From: Anaerolineae bacterium
Lineage (GTDB): Bacteria; Chloroflexota; Anaerolineae; Aggregatilineales; Phototrophicaceae
Assembly: GCA_022823165.1 (NCBI GenBank)
Contig: JAJDXR010000053.1
Location: 1 to 64,000, forward strand
Direction of reading: 5' to 3'
DNA length: 64,000 nt
The position numbers were made by a program, and so were the translations under genes. The first letter of the stretch is position 1; the number at the start of each line of letters is the position of its first letter. Shown piece by piece: positions 47,652-55,555 of the stretch. Below the pieces are notes generated by a model, which saw nothing but the letters and a program-made list of their open reading frames with translations, searched no databases and was not told the DNA's origin.

Positions 47652-48527
47652 ATGCAAATCAGTCTTTACACTGACGGCGCCTGCGACATTCACGCCGAGA
47701 ACAAACCAGGCGGCTGGGCGGCCATACTCCAGGCCACTGATGAAGCCGGCGAGCTGGTCAAGGAAGCGGTCGCAAGCGGCGGCGGCGAGCGCACGACCAA
47801 CAATCAGATGGAATTGACCGCCGTTGTCGAAGGACTGAAGCTGTTGACCAGCCCGGCCGCGCTCACCGTCTACAGCGACTCGCGTTATGTCATTGACATC
47901 GCCCGCGGCGCGAAGAAGCCAGCCAAGAATCGCCAGCTTTGGCTTTCCTACTTCGAGCTTGCTGGGCGGCACATGATCGACTGGAAATACGTAGCGGGGC
48001 ACTCCGGCGATGCGCTTAACGAGCGCTGCGATCGGCTGGCGGTGGCCGAGCGTCGCCGGTTGGCCAAGCCGGAGACAAAAGGCAAGATCAAGACCGACAG
48101 CGACATACAGGTCTATCTCTCGACGCAACTGAAGCGCAAAAGCAAGTCGACCGCCTGGGCAGCCGTTATCGTCGAGGGCGGCATCGAACGGGAAGCCAGC
48201 GGACGGCTGGAGCGCGTCAGCGAATTGGAAGCGACGTTGATCGGCGCGATTCGCAGCCTGGAGAGCTTGGCGCCCGGCAAAAGCGCGACCCTGTTCACGG
48301 CGCAAGAGTACCTTTCGAAGGGCATGAATTTGTGGCTGGCCGGCTGGCAAGCCCGGGGCTGGAAGACACGCGGCGGCGAGCCGGTCAAATATCAGGGACA
48401 CTGGCAGGCGCTGCAAGCGCTGGCGCGCGGACGGCGGCTCGAGTTTCGTTTTGTGAAATCGCGCGCCGGCAATCCCCATTTCCAGCGCGGCAAAGAGCTG
48501 GCCGCCGAGCGCTTGCAGTACGCTTGA
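47652..48527 (+). CDS. RNase HI with a second, degenerate RNase H-like domain
   Basis: A 291-residue protein. Residues 1-140 are a complete RNase HI: LYTDGACD (Asp), NNQMELTAVVEGL (Glu), VYSDSRYVIDI (Asp) and HSGDALNERCDRLA (His, Asp), enough to cut RNA in RNA-DNA hybrids. Residues 155-291 align in order to the same fold: VYLSTQLKRKSKSTAWAAV, SELEATLIGAIRSLESL, LFTAQEYLSKGMNLWLAGW and KSRAGNPHFQRGKELAAERL. There the first and third aspartates are replaced, so it is probably non-catalytic. ATG 47652 gives the conserved start MQISLYTDG; the frame is open from 47610. Confidence 0.82.
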   Translation: MQISLYTDGACDIHAENKPGGWAAILQATDEAGELVKEAVASGGGERTTNNQMELTAVVEGLKLLTSPAALTVYSDSRYVIDIARGAKKPAKNRQLWLSYFELAGRHMIDWKYVAGHSGDALNERCDRLAVAERRRLAKPETKGKIKTDSDIQVYLSTQLKRKSKSTAWAAVIVEGGIEREASGRLERVSELEATLIGAIRSLESLAPGKSATLFTAQEYLSKGMNLWLAGWQARGWKTRGGEPVKYQGHWQALQALARGRRLEFRFVKSRAGNPHFQRGKELAAERLQYA

Positions 48528-48586
48528 CGTGCGCGCCTGTGGTATATTTGGCGAATTAGAAACTGACAAGTTGCAGGAAACACAAT

Positions 48587-49753
48587 ATGCCATCATACGC
48601 GAAGCGAGTAGCGCCCTTCGGCACGACCATATTCACCGAGATCAATCAATTGGCGGCGCGGCACAGCGCGGTCAATCTGGGCCAGGGTCGGCCCGACTTT
48701 GACGGTCCGCAGGAGATCATCGACGCGGCGGTGGCGGCGCTCAAGGGCGACAGCGCCAATCAGTACGCGCCCAGCCCGGGGCTGCCCTCGCTGCGCGAAG
48801 GCGTGGCGCGGCATGCCGGCGTCTTCTACGGCCTGGACGTCGATCCGGAGGCCGGCGTCATCGTCACCGCCGGCGCCACGCAAGGCGTCTACAGCGCCAT
48901 CATGGGCTTAGTCGACCCAGGCGACCAGGTCATCGTCATCGAGCCCTATTACGACAGCTATGTGCCCGGTGTGCGGATGGCCGGCGGGACGCCCGTCTAC
49001 GTGCCCATGCACCCGCCGAATTGGACCTTCGTGGAAGCGGAGCTGCGCGCCGCCTTCAACGACAATACCCGCGCGCTATTGCTCAATACGCCCAATAACC
49101 CCTCCGGCCGCGTCTATACCCGCGCCGAGCTGCAGCTCTTCGCCGAGCTGTGCATCAAGCACGATGTCATCGTAATTTCCGACGAAGTGTACGAACACCT
49201 TTATTTCGAGGGGCATCAGCATGTCGCCATCGCCTCCCTGCCCGGCATGTTCGAGCGCACGGTCACTATCGGCAGCGCCGGCAAAACCTTCGGCATGACC
49301 GGCTGGAAAATCGGCTGGGTTTACGGGCCGCCCGAATTGATCACGGGGGTTTGGCGCTCGCATCAGTTCATCACCTTCGCCACCAACCATCCCGCGCAGG
49401 CGGCGGTTGCCTACGCTTTTTCGCTTGGAAGCGCCTATTACGAAGAGTACCAGGCGCTTTATTCGCATAAGCGCGATTTGGTCATGCAAGTGATTGAAGC
49501 CGCCGGCATGTCAGCGATTCAGCCAGAAGGCACCTATTTCATCATGGGCGATTTCTCCGAGGTCTTTGACGGGAACGATGTCGAATTCTGCCGCCACCTG
49601 ATCGAAGAAATCGGCGTGGCGACGATCCCACCCTCGGCTTTCTTCAGCGACAAACACCGGCATCACGCCGAGAATCACGTGCGCTTCGCCTTCTGCAAGA
49701 GCGACGAAACGCTGGAGCAGGCGGCCGAGCGCATGCGCGCGCTGCGGGGCTGA
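48587..49753 (+). CDS. Class I/II PLP aminotransferase
   Basis: A 388-residue fold-type I aminotransferase close to the methionine/kynurenine aminotransferase (YbdL, KAT) group. It has NLGQGRPDFDGPQEI at the N-terminus, GATQGVYSAIMGLVDPGD, NTPNNPSGRVYTRAEL, ISDEVYEHLYFEG and the PLP lysine in GSAGKTFGMTGWKIGW, then RFAFCKSDETL. Length is normal. The missing LysN of the lysine pathway is also a class I enzyme, but nothing in the sequence singles this one out for aminoadipate. A partial repeat element follows. Confidence 0.88.
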   Translation: MPSYAKRVAPFGTTIFTEINQLAARHSAVNLGQGRPDFDGPQEIIDAAVAALKGDSANQYAPSPGLPSLREGVARHAGVFYGLDVDPEAGVIVTAGATQGVYSAIMGLVDPGDQVIVIEPYYDSYVPGVRMAGGTPVYVPMHPPNWTFVEAELRAAFNDNTRALLLNTPNNPSGRVYTRAELQLFAELCIKHDVIVISDEVYEHLYFEGHQHVAIASLPGMFERTVTIGSAGKTFGMTGWKIGWVYGPPELITGVWRSHQFITFATNHPAQAAVAYAFSLGSAYYEEYQALYSHKRDLVMQVIEAAGMSAIQPEGTYFIMGDFSEVFDGNDVEFCRHLIEEIGVATIPPSAFFSDKHRHHAENHVRFAFCKSDETLEQAAERMRALRG

Positions 49754-49761
49754 ACCATTTG

Positions 49762-49848
49762 CCACAGAAGTAAGTGCGAGTAAGTAATGAGAATATCAAA
49801 ATAGCGAATTTCCGTGTTTGTGCGGGCGAGCCAAGGCTCGCCCGTAGG
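49762..49848 (+). mobile_element. 187-bp element, copy 3 (truncated)
   Basis: Only the left part remains: CACAGAAGTAAGTGCGAG, an internal 14-16 base deletion after GAGAATA, and the first hairpin (49824-49843). The second hairpin and the right end are missing, and the base after the stem is GTAG where the full copies have CTAC. Confidence 0.7.
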
Positions 49849-49931
49849 CGCGCTTAGGGGATTCCCGACAATAGTCGCCGCCCCTGATGGCAGAACCGCA
49901 GCGATTTTCCTCAAGAATCCGGCAAATGGTC

Positions 49932-49961
49932 TTGACAAACCTGCTCGTTCAATAATAGAAT
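49932..49961 (+). promoter_or_regulatory. Promoter of the GntR gene
   Basis: Consensus TTGACA (49932-49937), an 18-base spacer and TAGAAT (49956-49961, 5/6). The gene start is 37 bases downstream. Confidence 0.65.
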
Positions 49962-49986
49962 TGATAGCAACGTTATATTGATAGCA
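49961..49986 (+). promoter_or_regulatory. Direct-repeat operator candidate
   Basis: TTGATAGCA occurs twice, at 49961-49969 and 49978-49986, 17 bases apart, overlapping the end of the -10 and the expected transcription start. The position suits autorepression by the GntR protein. Most GntR sites are inverted repeats, so the direct arrangement is unusual. Confidence 0.45.
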
Positions 49987-49998
49987 TTTATCTGACGA

Positions 49999-50697
49999 AT
50001 GAGCGATATCAATCTCGGTTCCGACTTTCTCAACTTCATCATCAGCCGCGGTTATCAGCCCGGCGATCGCCTGCCCTCGATCCAGGAGTTGACTGACAGC
50101 GCTCATCTGGACATGAGCGCCAACAAGGTGCGCGAGCAGTTGGAAGTGGCGCGTACGCTGGGCTGGGTGGAAGTCCGCTCCAAACGCGGGACGCGCATCA
50201 AAGAGTACGCCTTTACGCCGGCGGTGCGCCTGAGCGCGCTTTATGCCCTGGCATGCGGCGAGCGCTTCGAGTCATTCGCCTCGCTGCGCAATCATGTCGA
50301 AGCGGCGTATTGGAACGAAGCCTGCGCTTTGCTCGAAGACGCAGACCTTGATACCATGGGCGACTGTATTGACGACGCCAATCAGAAGCTGGATTCGCCG
50401 CCAATTCACATCCCCAATCCCGAGCATCGCCTGTTTCACTTGACCGTCTTCACACGTCTCAAGAATCCGTTCGTGCTGGGCATTCTGGAAGCTTATTGGG
50501 ATCTCTACGAAGAAGTCGGCGTCAACCGCTACATGGATTACAGCTATTTGCGGCAAGTCTGGGACTATCATTCGCGGATTCTGCAGCACATCCGCAGCGG
50601 CGATTTCGACCGGGCGCGCGCCGCCTTCATTGAGCACACCCGCTTGCTGCGTTACGAACCCAAGAATGCGACGTGGGAGCTGGAACGAGGCAGCTAA
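49999..50697 (+). CDS. GntR-family regulator with FCD-like domain
   Basis: A 232-residue transcription factor. The N-terminal winged helix is FIISRGYQPGDRLPSIQEL...SANKVREQLEVARTLGWVEVRSKRGTRI, ending near residue 70. The rest is helical like an FCD effector domain: LRNHVEAAYWNEACALLEDAD, HLTVFTRLKNPFVLGILEAYW and HSRILQHIRSGDFDRARAAFIEHTRLL. FCD domains bind small carboxylates through a metal. It lies 56 bases before korA on the same strand and may control korAB as well as itself. The effector is unknown. Confidence 0.82.
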   Translation: MSDINLGSDFLNFIISRGYQPGDRLPSIQELTDSAHLDMSANKVREQLEVARTLGWVEVRSKRGTRIKEYAFTPAVRLSALYALACGERFESFASLRNHVEAAYWNEACALLEDADLDTMGDCIDDANQKLDSPPIHIPNPEHRLFHLTVFTRLKNPFVLGILEAYWDLYEEVGVNRYMDYSYLRQVWDYHSRILQHIRSGDFDRARAAFIEHTRLLRYEPKNATWELERGS

Positions 50698-50753
50698 GAA
50701 GTAAGCCTATGATCTTATCCGATCTCTGTGAAAGGAGCGCTGCGTAAAAACTC

Positions 50754-52586
50754 ATGGCAATTAACGCACAGACTCAAAGCAAAACCTTAACCCGCGAGCC
50801 GGTCATCAACGATTTCGCTTTTTCGGTGGCGACCAAGAACGGTTCCGGCAGCCAGACATCAAACAATGTGCTGGTGACATCGCTGTTCCGCATGGGCATC
50901 CCGGTGAACGGCAAGAATCTTTTCCCCTCCAATATCAAGGGGCTGCCCACCTGGTACACCATCCGCGCCAGCAAAGACGGCTACACGGCGCGCAAAGCGA
51001 TTACCGAAATCGTGGTCGCTTATAACGACGGCACCGCCACCGAAGATGTGTCCAGCTTGCCGCCCGGCGGCGTCTGCGTGACCACCGACAAGATCGCCAG
51101 GGTCATCAACCAGCGCGACGACATCTCTTATTATGAGATTCCCGTGGCCAAGCTGATGCGCCAGACCAAGGTGCCTTCGGCTTTTCGCAAGCTGGTCGAG
51201 AATATGACTTACGTGGGCGCGGTGGCGCAGCTCTTCGACATACCGGTGGACTTGATCTACCAGGTGCTGCTGGACAATTTCAAGGGCCGCGAGAAACCGG
51301 CGCGCATGAATCACGATATTGTCGAGCTGGCCTACGACTGGACGGCTGAGAATATCGTGAAGACCGATCCCTACCGCTTCGAGCATATGGACGGCACACA
51401 TGGCAAGATCATGATGACTGGTAATGACGCCGGCGCATTGGGGGCGATCTTCGGCGGCGTCAACGTGGTGGCCTGGTATCCGATTACGCCCTCCACCAGC
51501 TTCGTCGACGGCGTCATGAGCTTCCGCCACCTGCGCCAAACCGAGGACAAGCAGAACACCGTCGCTATCGTCCAGGCCGAGGATGAGTTGGCGGCGGCCG
51601 GCATTATCGTCGGCGCCGGCTGGGCCGGGGCGCGCTCCCTGACCTCGACCAGTGGGCCGGGCATCAGCCTGATGTCGGAATTCGCCGGCCTGGCCTACTT
51701 CGCCGAGGTGCCCGCCGTCTTCTGGAATATCACGCGTATGGGTCCCAGCACCGGCTTGCCCACCCGCACCAGCCAGGGCGACCTGCTCTTCACGCATTTC
51801 CTGGGCCACGGCGACGGCCGGCAAATCTGCCTGATGCCCGGCAATCTCAAAGAAGCCTTCGAATTCGGCTGGAAGTCCTTCGATATCGCCGAAGCCTTGC
51901 AGACGCCGGTTTTTGTCATCAGCGACCTGGACCTGGGCATGAACAACTGGCTCTCGGATCCCTTCGATTATCCCGACCAGCCCATCAATCGCGGCAAAGT
52001 GCTGGACGCCGACGAGTTGCAATCCTTCATCGACGAGCACGGCAAATGGGGACGTTACCTGGACGTGGACGGCGACGGCATCGCCTATCGCACGGTGCCG
52101 GGCACCGATCACCGCTTCGCCGGTTATTTCACCCGCGGCACCGGCCGCGACGAAATGGCGACCTACAGCGAGCGCAGCGACGACTGGGTCGCGACCATGT
52201 CCCGCCTGCGGCTGAAGATGGATACGGCGCGCGGCATGCTGCCCCAGCCGATTGTCGACGACGGCAGCGACGCCGACATCGGCATAATCACCTTCGGCAC
52301 CAACGACGAAGCCATTCGCGAAGCGCGCGACTGGCTGACGAATGACGGCATTAAGACCAATTACCTGCGTGTGCGGGCGCTGCCGCTGGCGGCTTCGGTC
52401 AGTGATTTCATTGACGCGCACAAGAGCGTCTTCGTCATCGAGAACAACTTTGACGGGCAGCTGACCCAGCTGATCCGCCTGGAGCACCCGGAGAATATAT
52501 CGCACGTGAGACCGCTGGCGCTCGGCGACGGCTTGCCGATGACGCCCAGCTGGATCTACGAGAACCTGAAAGAACAGGAGGGTTAA
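50754..52586 (+). CDS. korA: 2-oxoacid:ferredoxin oxidoreductase alpha subunit with fused gamma domain
   Basis: A 610-residue subunit. The N-terminal ~200 residues are the gamma domain (LVTSLFRMGIPVNGKNLFPSNIKG; PPGGVCVTTDKIARV). The pyrimidine-binding alpha domain follows with GNDAGALGAIFGGVNVVAWYPITPSTSF and ARSLTSTSGPGISLMSEFAGL. The C-terminal transketolase-like domain has GIITFGTNDEAIREA. With KorB it oxidatively decarboxylates 2-oxoglutarate, or a related 2-oxoacid, to the acyl-CoA and reduced ferredoxin. ATG 50754 is clear, though AAAGGAG is rather far (17 bases). The shadow frame on the other strand is an artefact of codon bias. Confidence 0.9.
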   Translation: MAINAQTQSKTLTREPVINDFAFSVATKNGSGSQTSNNVLVTSLFRMGIPVNGKNLFPSNIKGLPTWYTIRASKDGYTARKAITEIVVAYNDGTATEDVSSLPPGGVCVTTDKIARVINQRDDISYYEIPVAKLMRQTKVPSAFRKLVENMTYVGAVAQLFDIPVDLIYQVLLDNFKGREKPARMNHDIVELAYDWTAENIVKTDPYRFEHMDGTHGKIMMTGNDAGALGAIFGGVNVVAWYPITPSTSFVDGVMSFRHLRQTEDKQNTVAIVQAEDELAAAGIIVGAGWAGARSLTSTSGPGISLMSEFAGLAYFAEVPAVFWNITRMGPSTGLPTRTSQGDLLFTHFLGHGDGRQICLMPGNLKEAFEFGWKSFDIAEALQTPVFVISDLDLGMNNWLSDPFDYPDQPINRGKVLDADELQSFIDEHGKWGRYLDVDGDGIAYRTVPGTDHRFAGYFTRGTGRDEMATYSERSDDWVATMSRLRLKMDTARGMLPQPIVDDGSDADIGIITFGTNDEAIREARDWLTNDGIKTNYLRVRALPLAASVSDFIDAHKSVFVIENNFDGQLTQLIRLEHPENISHVRPLALGDGLPMTPSWIYENLKEQEG

Positions 52587-52588
52587 TC

Positions 52589-53635
52589 ATGCCACCCCGG
52601 ACCAATCACCTCGGCCTGGCGCGCAACGAATATAAAGGCCGTCCCAGTACGCTCTGCCCCGGCTGCGGGCATGACTCCATCTCCAACCAGATCATCAGCA
52701 TGGCTTATGAGCTGGGCCTGGAGCAGCACAAGATCATCAAAGTCAGCGGCATCGGCTGCTCCAGCAAGACGCCGGCCTATTTCCTGGGCGGCTCGCACGG
52801 TTTCAACGCCTTGCACGGGCGCATGCCGTCGGTGGTCACTGGCGCGCTGCTGGCAAATACCGATTTGTCTTGCATCGCGGTCAGCGGCGATGGCGACACC
52901 GGTTCGATCGGCATGGGGCAATTCAAGCACGTCATCCGCCGCAATGTGCCTTTCGTCTATATCATTGAGAACAATGGCGTCTATGGCTTGACCAAGGGCC
53001 AATTCTCCGCCACCGCCGACGAAGGCCAATTCCTCAAGTATTACGGCACCAATCACATGCCGGCCATTGACCTGTGTTTGGAAGCGGTGATCGCCGGCGC
53101 GACTTTCGTCGCCCGCAGTTTCAGTGGCGACGCCAAGCAAGTGCAAGCGCTGCTGCAAGCGGCCGTGCGGCATCCGGGCACCTCGGTGCTCGATATCATC
53201 AGCCCTTGCGTCACCTTCAATAACGCCGAGACCTCGACCAAGAGTTATCCCTACGGCCGGGACCACGAGATTCCGCTGCACGAGATTCAGATTCTGGCGC
53301 CAGACTACGTGGACGCCAAAGAGGAAATCACCATCGGCGATTATGACGAAGGCGATATCCTCGATGTCGAAATGCACGATGGCAGCTATATCCGCCTCAA
53401 GAAGCTGGACAATGACCACGATCCGCGCAATCGGCGCCTGGCTATGGATGTGCTGGAGCGCTCCATGCGCGAGCAGATTTTTTCGACCGGCTTGATCTAC
53501 TACGAAGAGCCGCGCCCCACTCTGGCGGACACGGAAGAACTGGTGGAAACGCCGCTGGCGCGCCTGAACGCCGAGGGCTTGCGCCCGTCACAGGCGGCGC
53601 TGGAAGGCGTCATGCAGAGCCTGATGGTCGGTTAG
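52589..53635 (+). CDS. korB: 2-oxoacid:ferredoxin oxidoreductase beta subunit
   Basis: A 348-residue TPP-binding subunit, two bases after korA. The 4Fe-4S ligands are LCPGCGHDSISNQI (two Cys), GIGCSSKTPAYF (one) and ISPCVTFNNAE (one). The TPP motif is GDGDTGSIGMGQFKHVIRRN followed by ENNGVYGLTKGQFS. This is the catalytic partner of KorA. Length and motifs favour the KorB/2-oxoglutarate type, but 2-oxoacid specificity is not decided by sequence reading alone. Confidence 0.9.
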   Translation: MPPRTNHLGLARNEYKGRPSTLCPGCGHDSISNQIISMAYELGLEQHKIIKVSGIGCSSKTPAYFLGGSHGFNALHGRMPSVVTGALLANTDLSCIAVSGDGDTGSIGMGQFKHVIRRNVPFVYIIENNGVYGLTKGQFSATADEGQFLKYYGTNHMPAIDLCLEAVIAGATFVARSFSGDAKQVQALLQAAVRHPGTSVLDIISPCVTFNNAETSTKSYPYGRDHEIPLHEIQILAPDYVDAKEEITIGDYDEGDILDVEMHDGSYIRLKKLDNDHDPRNRRLAMDVLERSMREQIFSTGLIYYEEPRPTLADTEELVETPLARLNAEGLRPSQAALEGVMQSLMVG

Positions 53636-53651
53636 CGATCACCCAATACCC

Positions 53652-53668
53652 GTCTCTTAATTAGAGAC
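53652..53668. repeat. Palindrome after korB
   Basis: GTCTCT-TAATT-AGAGAC, six-base-pair arms, no T-run. It marks the junction between the GC-rich kor operon and the AT-richer two-gene island. Confidence 0.4.
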
Positions 53669-53693
53669 AAGCCATAATATCTACTTTGCAAGG

Positions 53694-53722
53694 TTGCGTC
53701 GTAACGGGCATCTAGGTAAATT
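53694..53722 (+). promoter_or_regulatory. Possible island promoter
   Basis: TTGCGT (53694-53699), a 17-base spacer and TAAATT (53717-53722), weak matches at correct spacing 39 bases before the first island gene. Confidence 0.3.
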
Positions 53723-53760
53723 CAACTCAGATTCGTTCATGTATTCGTCTACAGGATAAA

Positions 53761-54390
53761 ATGTGGATGGGCGAGTCATATGTTGTTGAATTGAAACATC
53801 TAAGAAATGGCGTCGGTTGTCTCACCGTTGAACAGTGTAGCGCCGCATGTCAGGCAGCCCAAATTGCCTTATTCGAGGCTGGCCATCCCGTCTCTGTGAG
53901 ATGTGAAGTGGTGGACCAAGACAGGCCACTGTACACAATAGTCCTACGATGGATGGAGCTTGAAACTCCCTCGGCAATACACTCTTGGCGACAGCGTCAA
54001 CGACTTGGTGAATGGGCCGCAGAAGGCATTGCCTTCTTAATGGTTGAAAAATTCACCCCATACACAATAGTTGATCAAGCAGAAGTCGATACAAGATCTG
54101 GAGAAGGTCTTGGTATCGACTATTATCTTGGCTCCAAAGAAGACTTAGATTGTGAAAACGAGGACGATTTCCCAGAACACTTAGCAAGATTAGAGGTTTC
54201 TGGGATCTTGGCGTCTTCCAGCGGTTCCTTGAATGCAAGGGTAAACGAGAAAATAGAGCAGTCCAAAAAATCAGACTACGAGGGAACACCTGCCTATATC
54301 ATTGTAGTAGAGTTCAATATGCCAGTGGTAAACTTTACACAAAGGATGCCTGAACATGACGGCGCAACCGTGTCTCAAGAAGAGCGTTAG
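53761..54390 (+). CDS. Uncharacterised protein, first gene of the AT-richer island
   Basis: A 209-residue soluble protein I do not recognise. It begins with an alpha/beta region (QCSAACQAAQIALFEAGHPVSVRCEV). Its best landmark is TRSGEGLGIDYYLGSKEDL followed by HLARLEVSGI. An Asp then, about 25 residues on, a Glu on a strand is reminiscent of nuclease-like or immunity-type folds, but this is weak inference. It has no signal or membrane segment. Codon use (AGA, TTA, AAA, ATA) and base composition differ sharply from both flanking operons. AGGA precedes ATG 53761. The next gene overlaps it by 35 bases, so the two work together. Confidence 0.6.
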   Translation: MWMGESYVVELKHLRNGVGCLTVEQCSAACQAAQIALFEAGHPVSVRCEVVDQDRPLYTIVLRWMELETPSAIHSWRQRQRLGEWAAEGIAFLMVEKFTPYTIVDQAEVDTRSGEGLGIDYYLGSKEDLDCENEDDFPEHLARLEVSGILASSSGSLNARVNEKIEQSKKSDYEGTPAYIIVVEFNMPVVNFTQRMPEHDGATVSQEER

Positions 54391-55555
54391 ACTTCACCGC
54401 GAAGCGGCCTCGCTTGCTAACAGAGCGCGAATTGCACAGTTTGATGGCGATGAAGCCGAATACTTGAATCTAACTCATCAGGCGTTTCGCAAAGAATCCG
54501 AGTCAGCACATCTGCTTCGCGACGATCCGTCTCATCATATGTTTGCAATCCTGCACAGAAGCGCTGCAACTCTGGCATATCGTTGCGGGGAATATGAATC
54601 CGCCGAGGACTTAGTTCTTCATGGATTGACTCAAGGTACTGGTAGTCGCTTACGAAATAAACTTTATAATCTCTTGGACAAAGTCCGTCTCGCTCAAAAA
54701 TATGGAACGGGTGCAGACGAACTTGAAGTCGAAGATCTGGTCATGACGTTGCGCGGGATTGAAGCAAACAGAACCTTAATTGAGCCAACTTCGCTGACGC
54801 GACGCATCAGCAATTTCTCTACACTAGTTCGAAACACAATCGGAAGCATCAACCAATACAGCTTTCGAGAACGTGGCAAGGTCGACCGAGACTATAGAGT
54901 ATTTGCAACTGTACCGTCTTTGGGAAGTTACAGAATCGGAATGACAATGACCCACCTTGGTCCGAAGCGGTTTACAGACCTTTCATATTTTGACGGAGTA
55001 CGGCATAGATTCTTGGAGAATCTTAGACTTTTGAATAGCGGCGACCTAGAACAACTTAAGAACGACATTCAAGATGAAGGGTATTTTCTCAATTTTGTCG
55101 GGCTGGCGAAAGAACTAGCGCCTGATGGAAAGGTGATAACGTCAGTTGGCATTGAAGCTGAAATTGAAGGCCAGCGCAAGAGCATGTTGTTCGACAGCAC
55201 CAGAGATGAGTTGACTGAAATGGTTCTGCCGCTAGACGAACAACCGGTCTCAGACGAATACAGAATTACAGACGAAACGGACATAGTTGTTGGCGTTCTG
55301 CAATATGCGGACGCGACAAAGGATGAAGTTAAATTGCTAACCGACAATGGAAAGTGGTGGAAAATCGTCGTTCCGGAAGGACTGGCGGAAGACGTGGTTA
55401 AGCCATATTTTGGCGACCGAGTTCGTGTTCAAGGCCGCCATATAATCAAAGCAAGGAAGGCGAGACGCCTCTACCTCAGAGACATCCGCTCCGCCGACGA
55501 GAGCACGAATATCGTCCCTCAGCTGCAGGTGCCTGACAGACTCTTGGAAGCCTAG
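54356..55555 (+). CDS. Uncharacterised protein, second gene of the AT-richer island
   Basis: A 399-residue soluble protein of unknown family. Residues 1-110 are helical and TPR-like (LHREAASLANRARIAQFDGD; ILHRSAATLAYRCGEYESAE). The middle, around FATVPSLGSYRIGMTMTHLG, is beta-rich. The C-terminal 130 residues (ADATKDEVKLLTDNGKWWKI; PYFGDRVRVQGRHIIKARKA) look like a small beta-barrel domain. AAAGGA eight bases upstream supports ATG 54356, which lies inside the first gene. It shares that gene's foreign composition. Its stop overlaps the convergent MoeZ-type gene by four bases. Confidence 0.6.
   Translation: MTAQPCLKKSVRLHREAASLANRARIAQFDGDEAEYLNLTHQAFRKESESAHLLRDDPSHHMFAILHRSAATLAYRCGEYESAEDLVLHGLTQGTGSRLRNKLYNLLDKVRLAQKYGTGADELEVEDLVMTLRGIEANRTLIEPTSLTRRISNFSTLVRNTIGSINQYSFRERGKVDRDYRVFATVPSLGSYRIGMTMTHLGPKRFTDLSYFDGVRHRFLENLRLLNSGDLEQLKNDIQDEGYFLNFVGLAKELAPDGKVITSVGIEAEIEGQRKSMLFDSTRDELTEMVLPLDEQPVSDEYRITDETDIVVGVLQYADATKDEVKLLTDNGKWWKIVVPEGLAEDVVKPYFGDRVRVQGRHIIKARKARRLYLRDIRSADESTNIVPQLQVPDRLLEA

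Noticed and set aside
50859..52505. 548-codon open frame on the minus strand opposite korA
   Set aside because: It is a shadow of korA caused by GC-rich codon bias: no motifs, no ribosome-binding site, His/Ala/Val/Asp-rich composition. Similar long shadows oppose moeZ, ccdA, lon, acnA and lysT.
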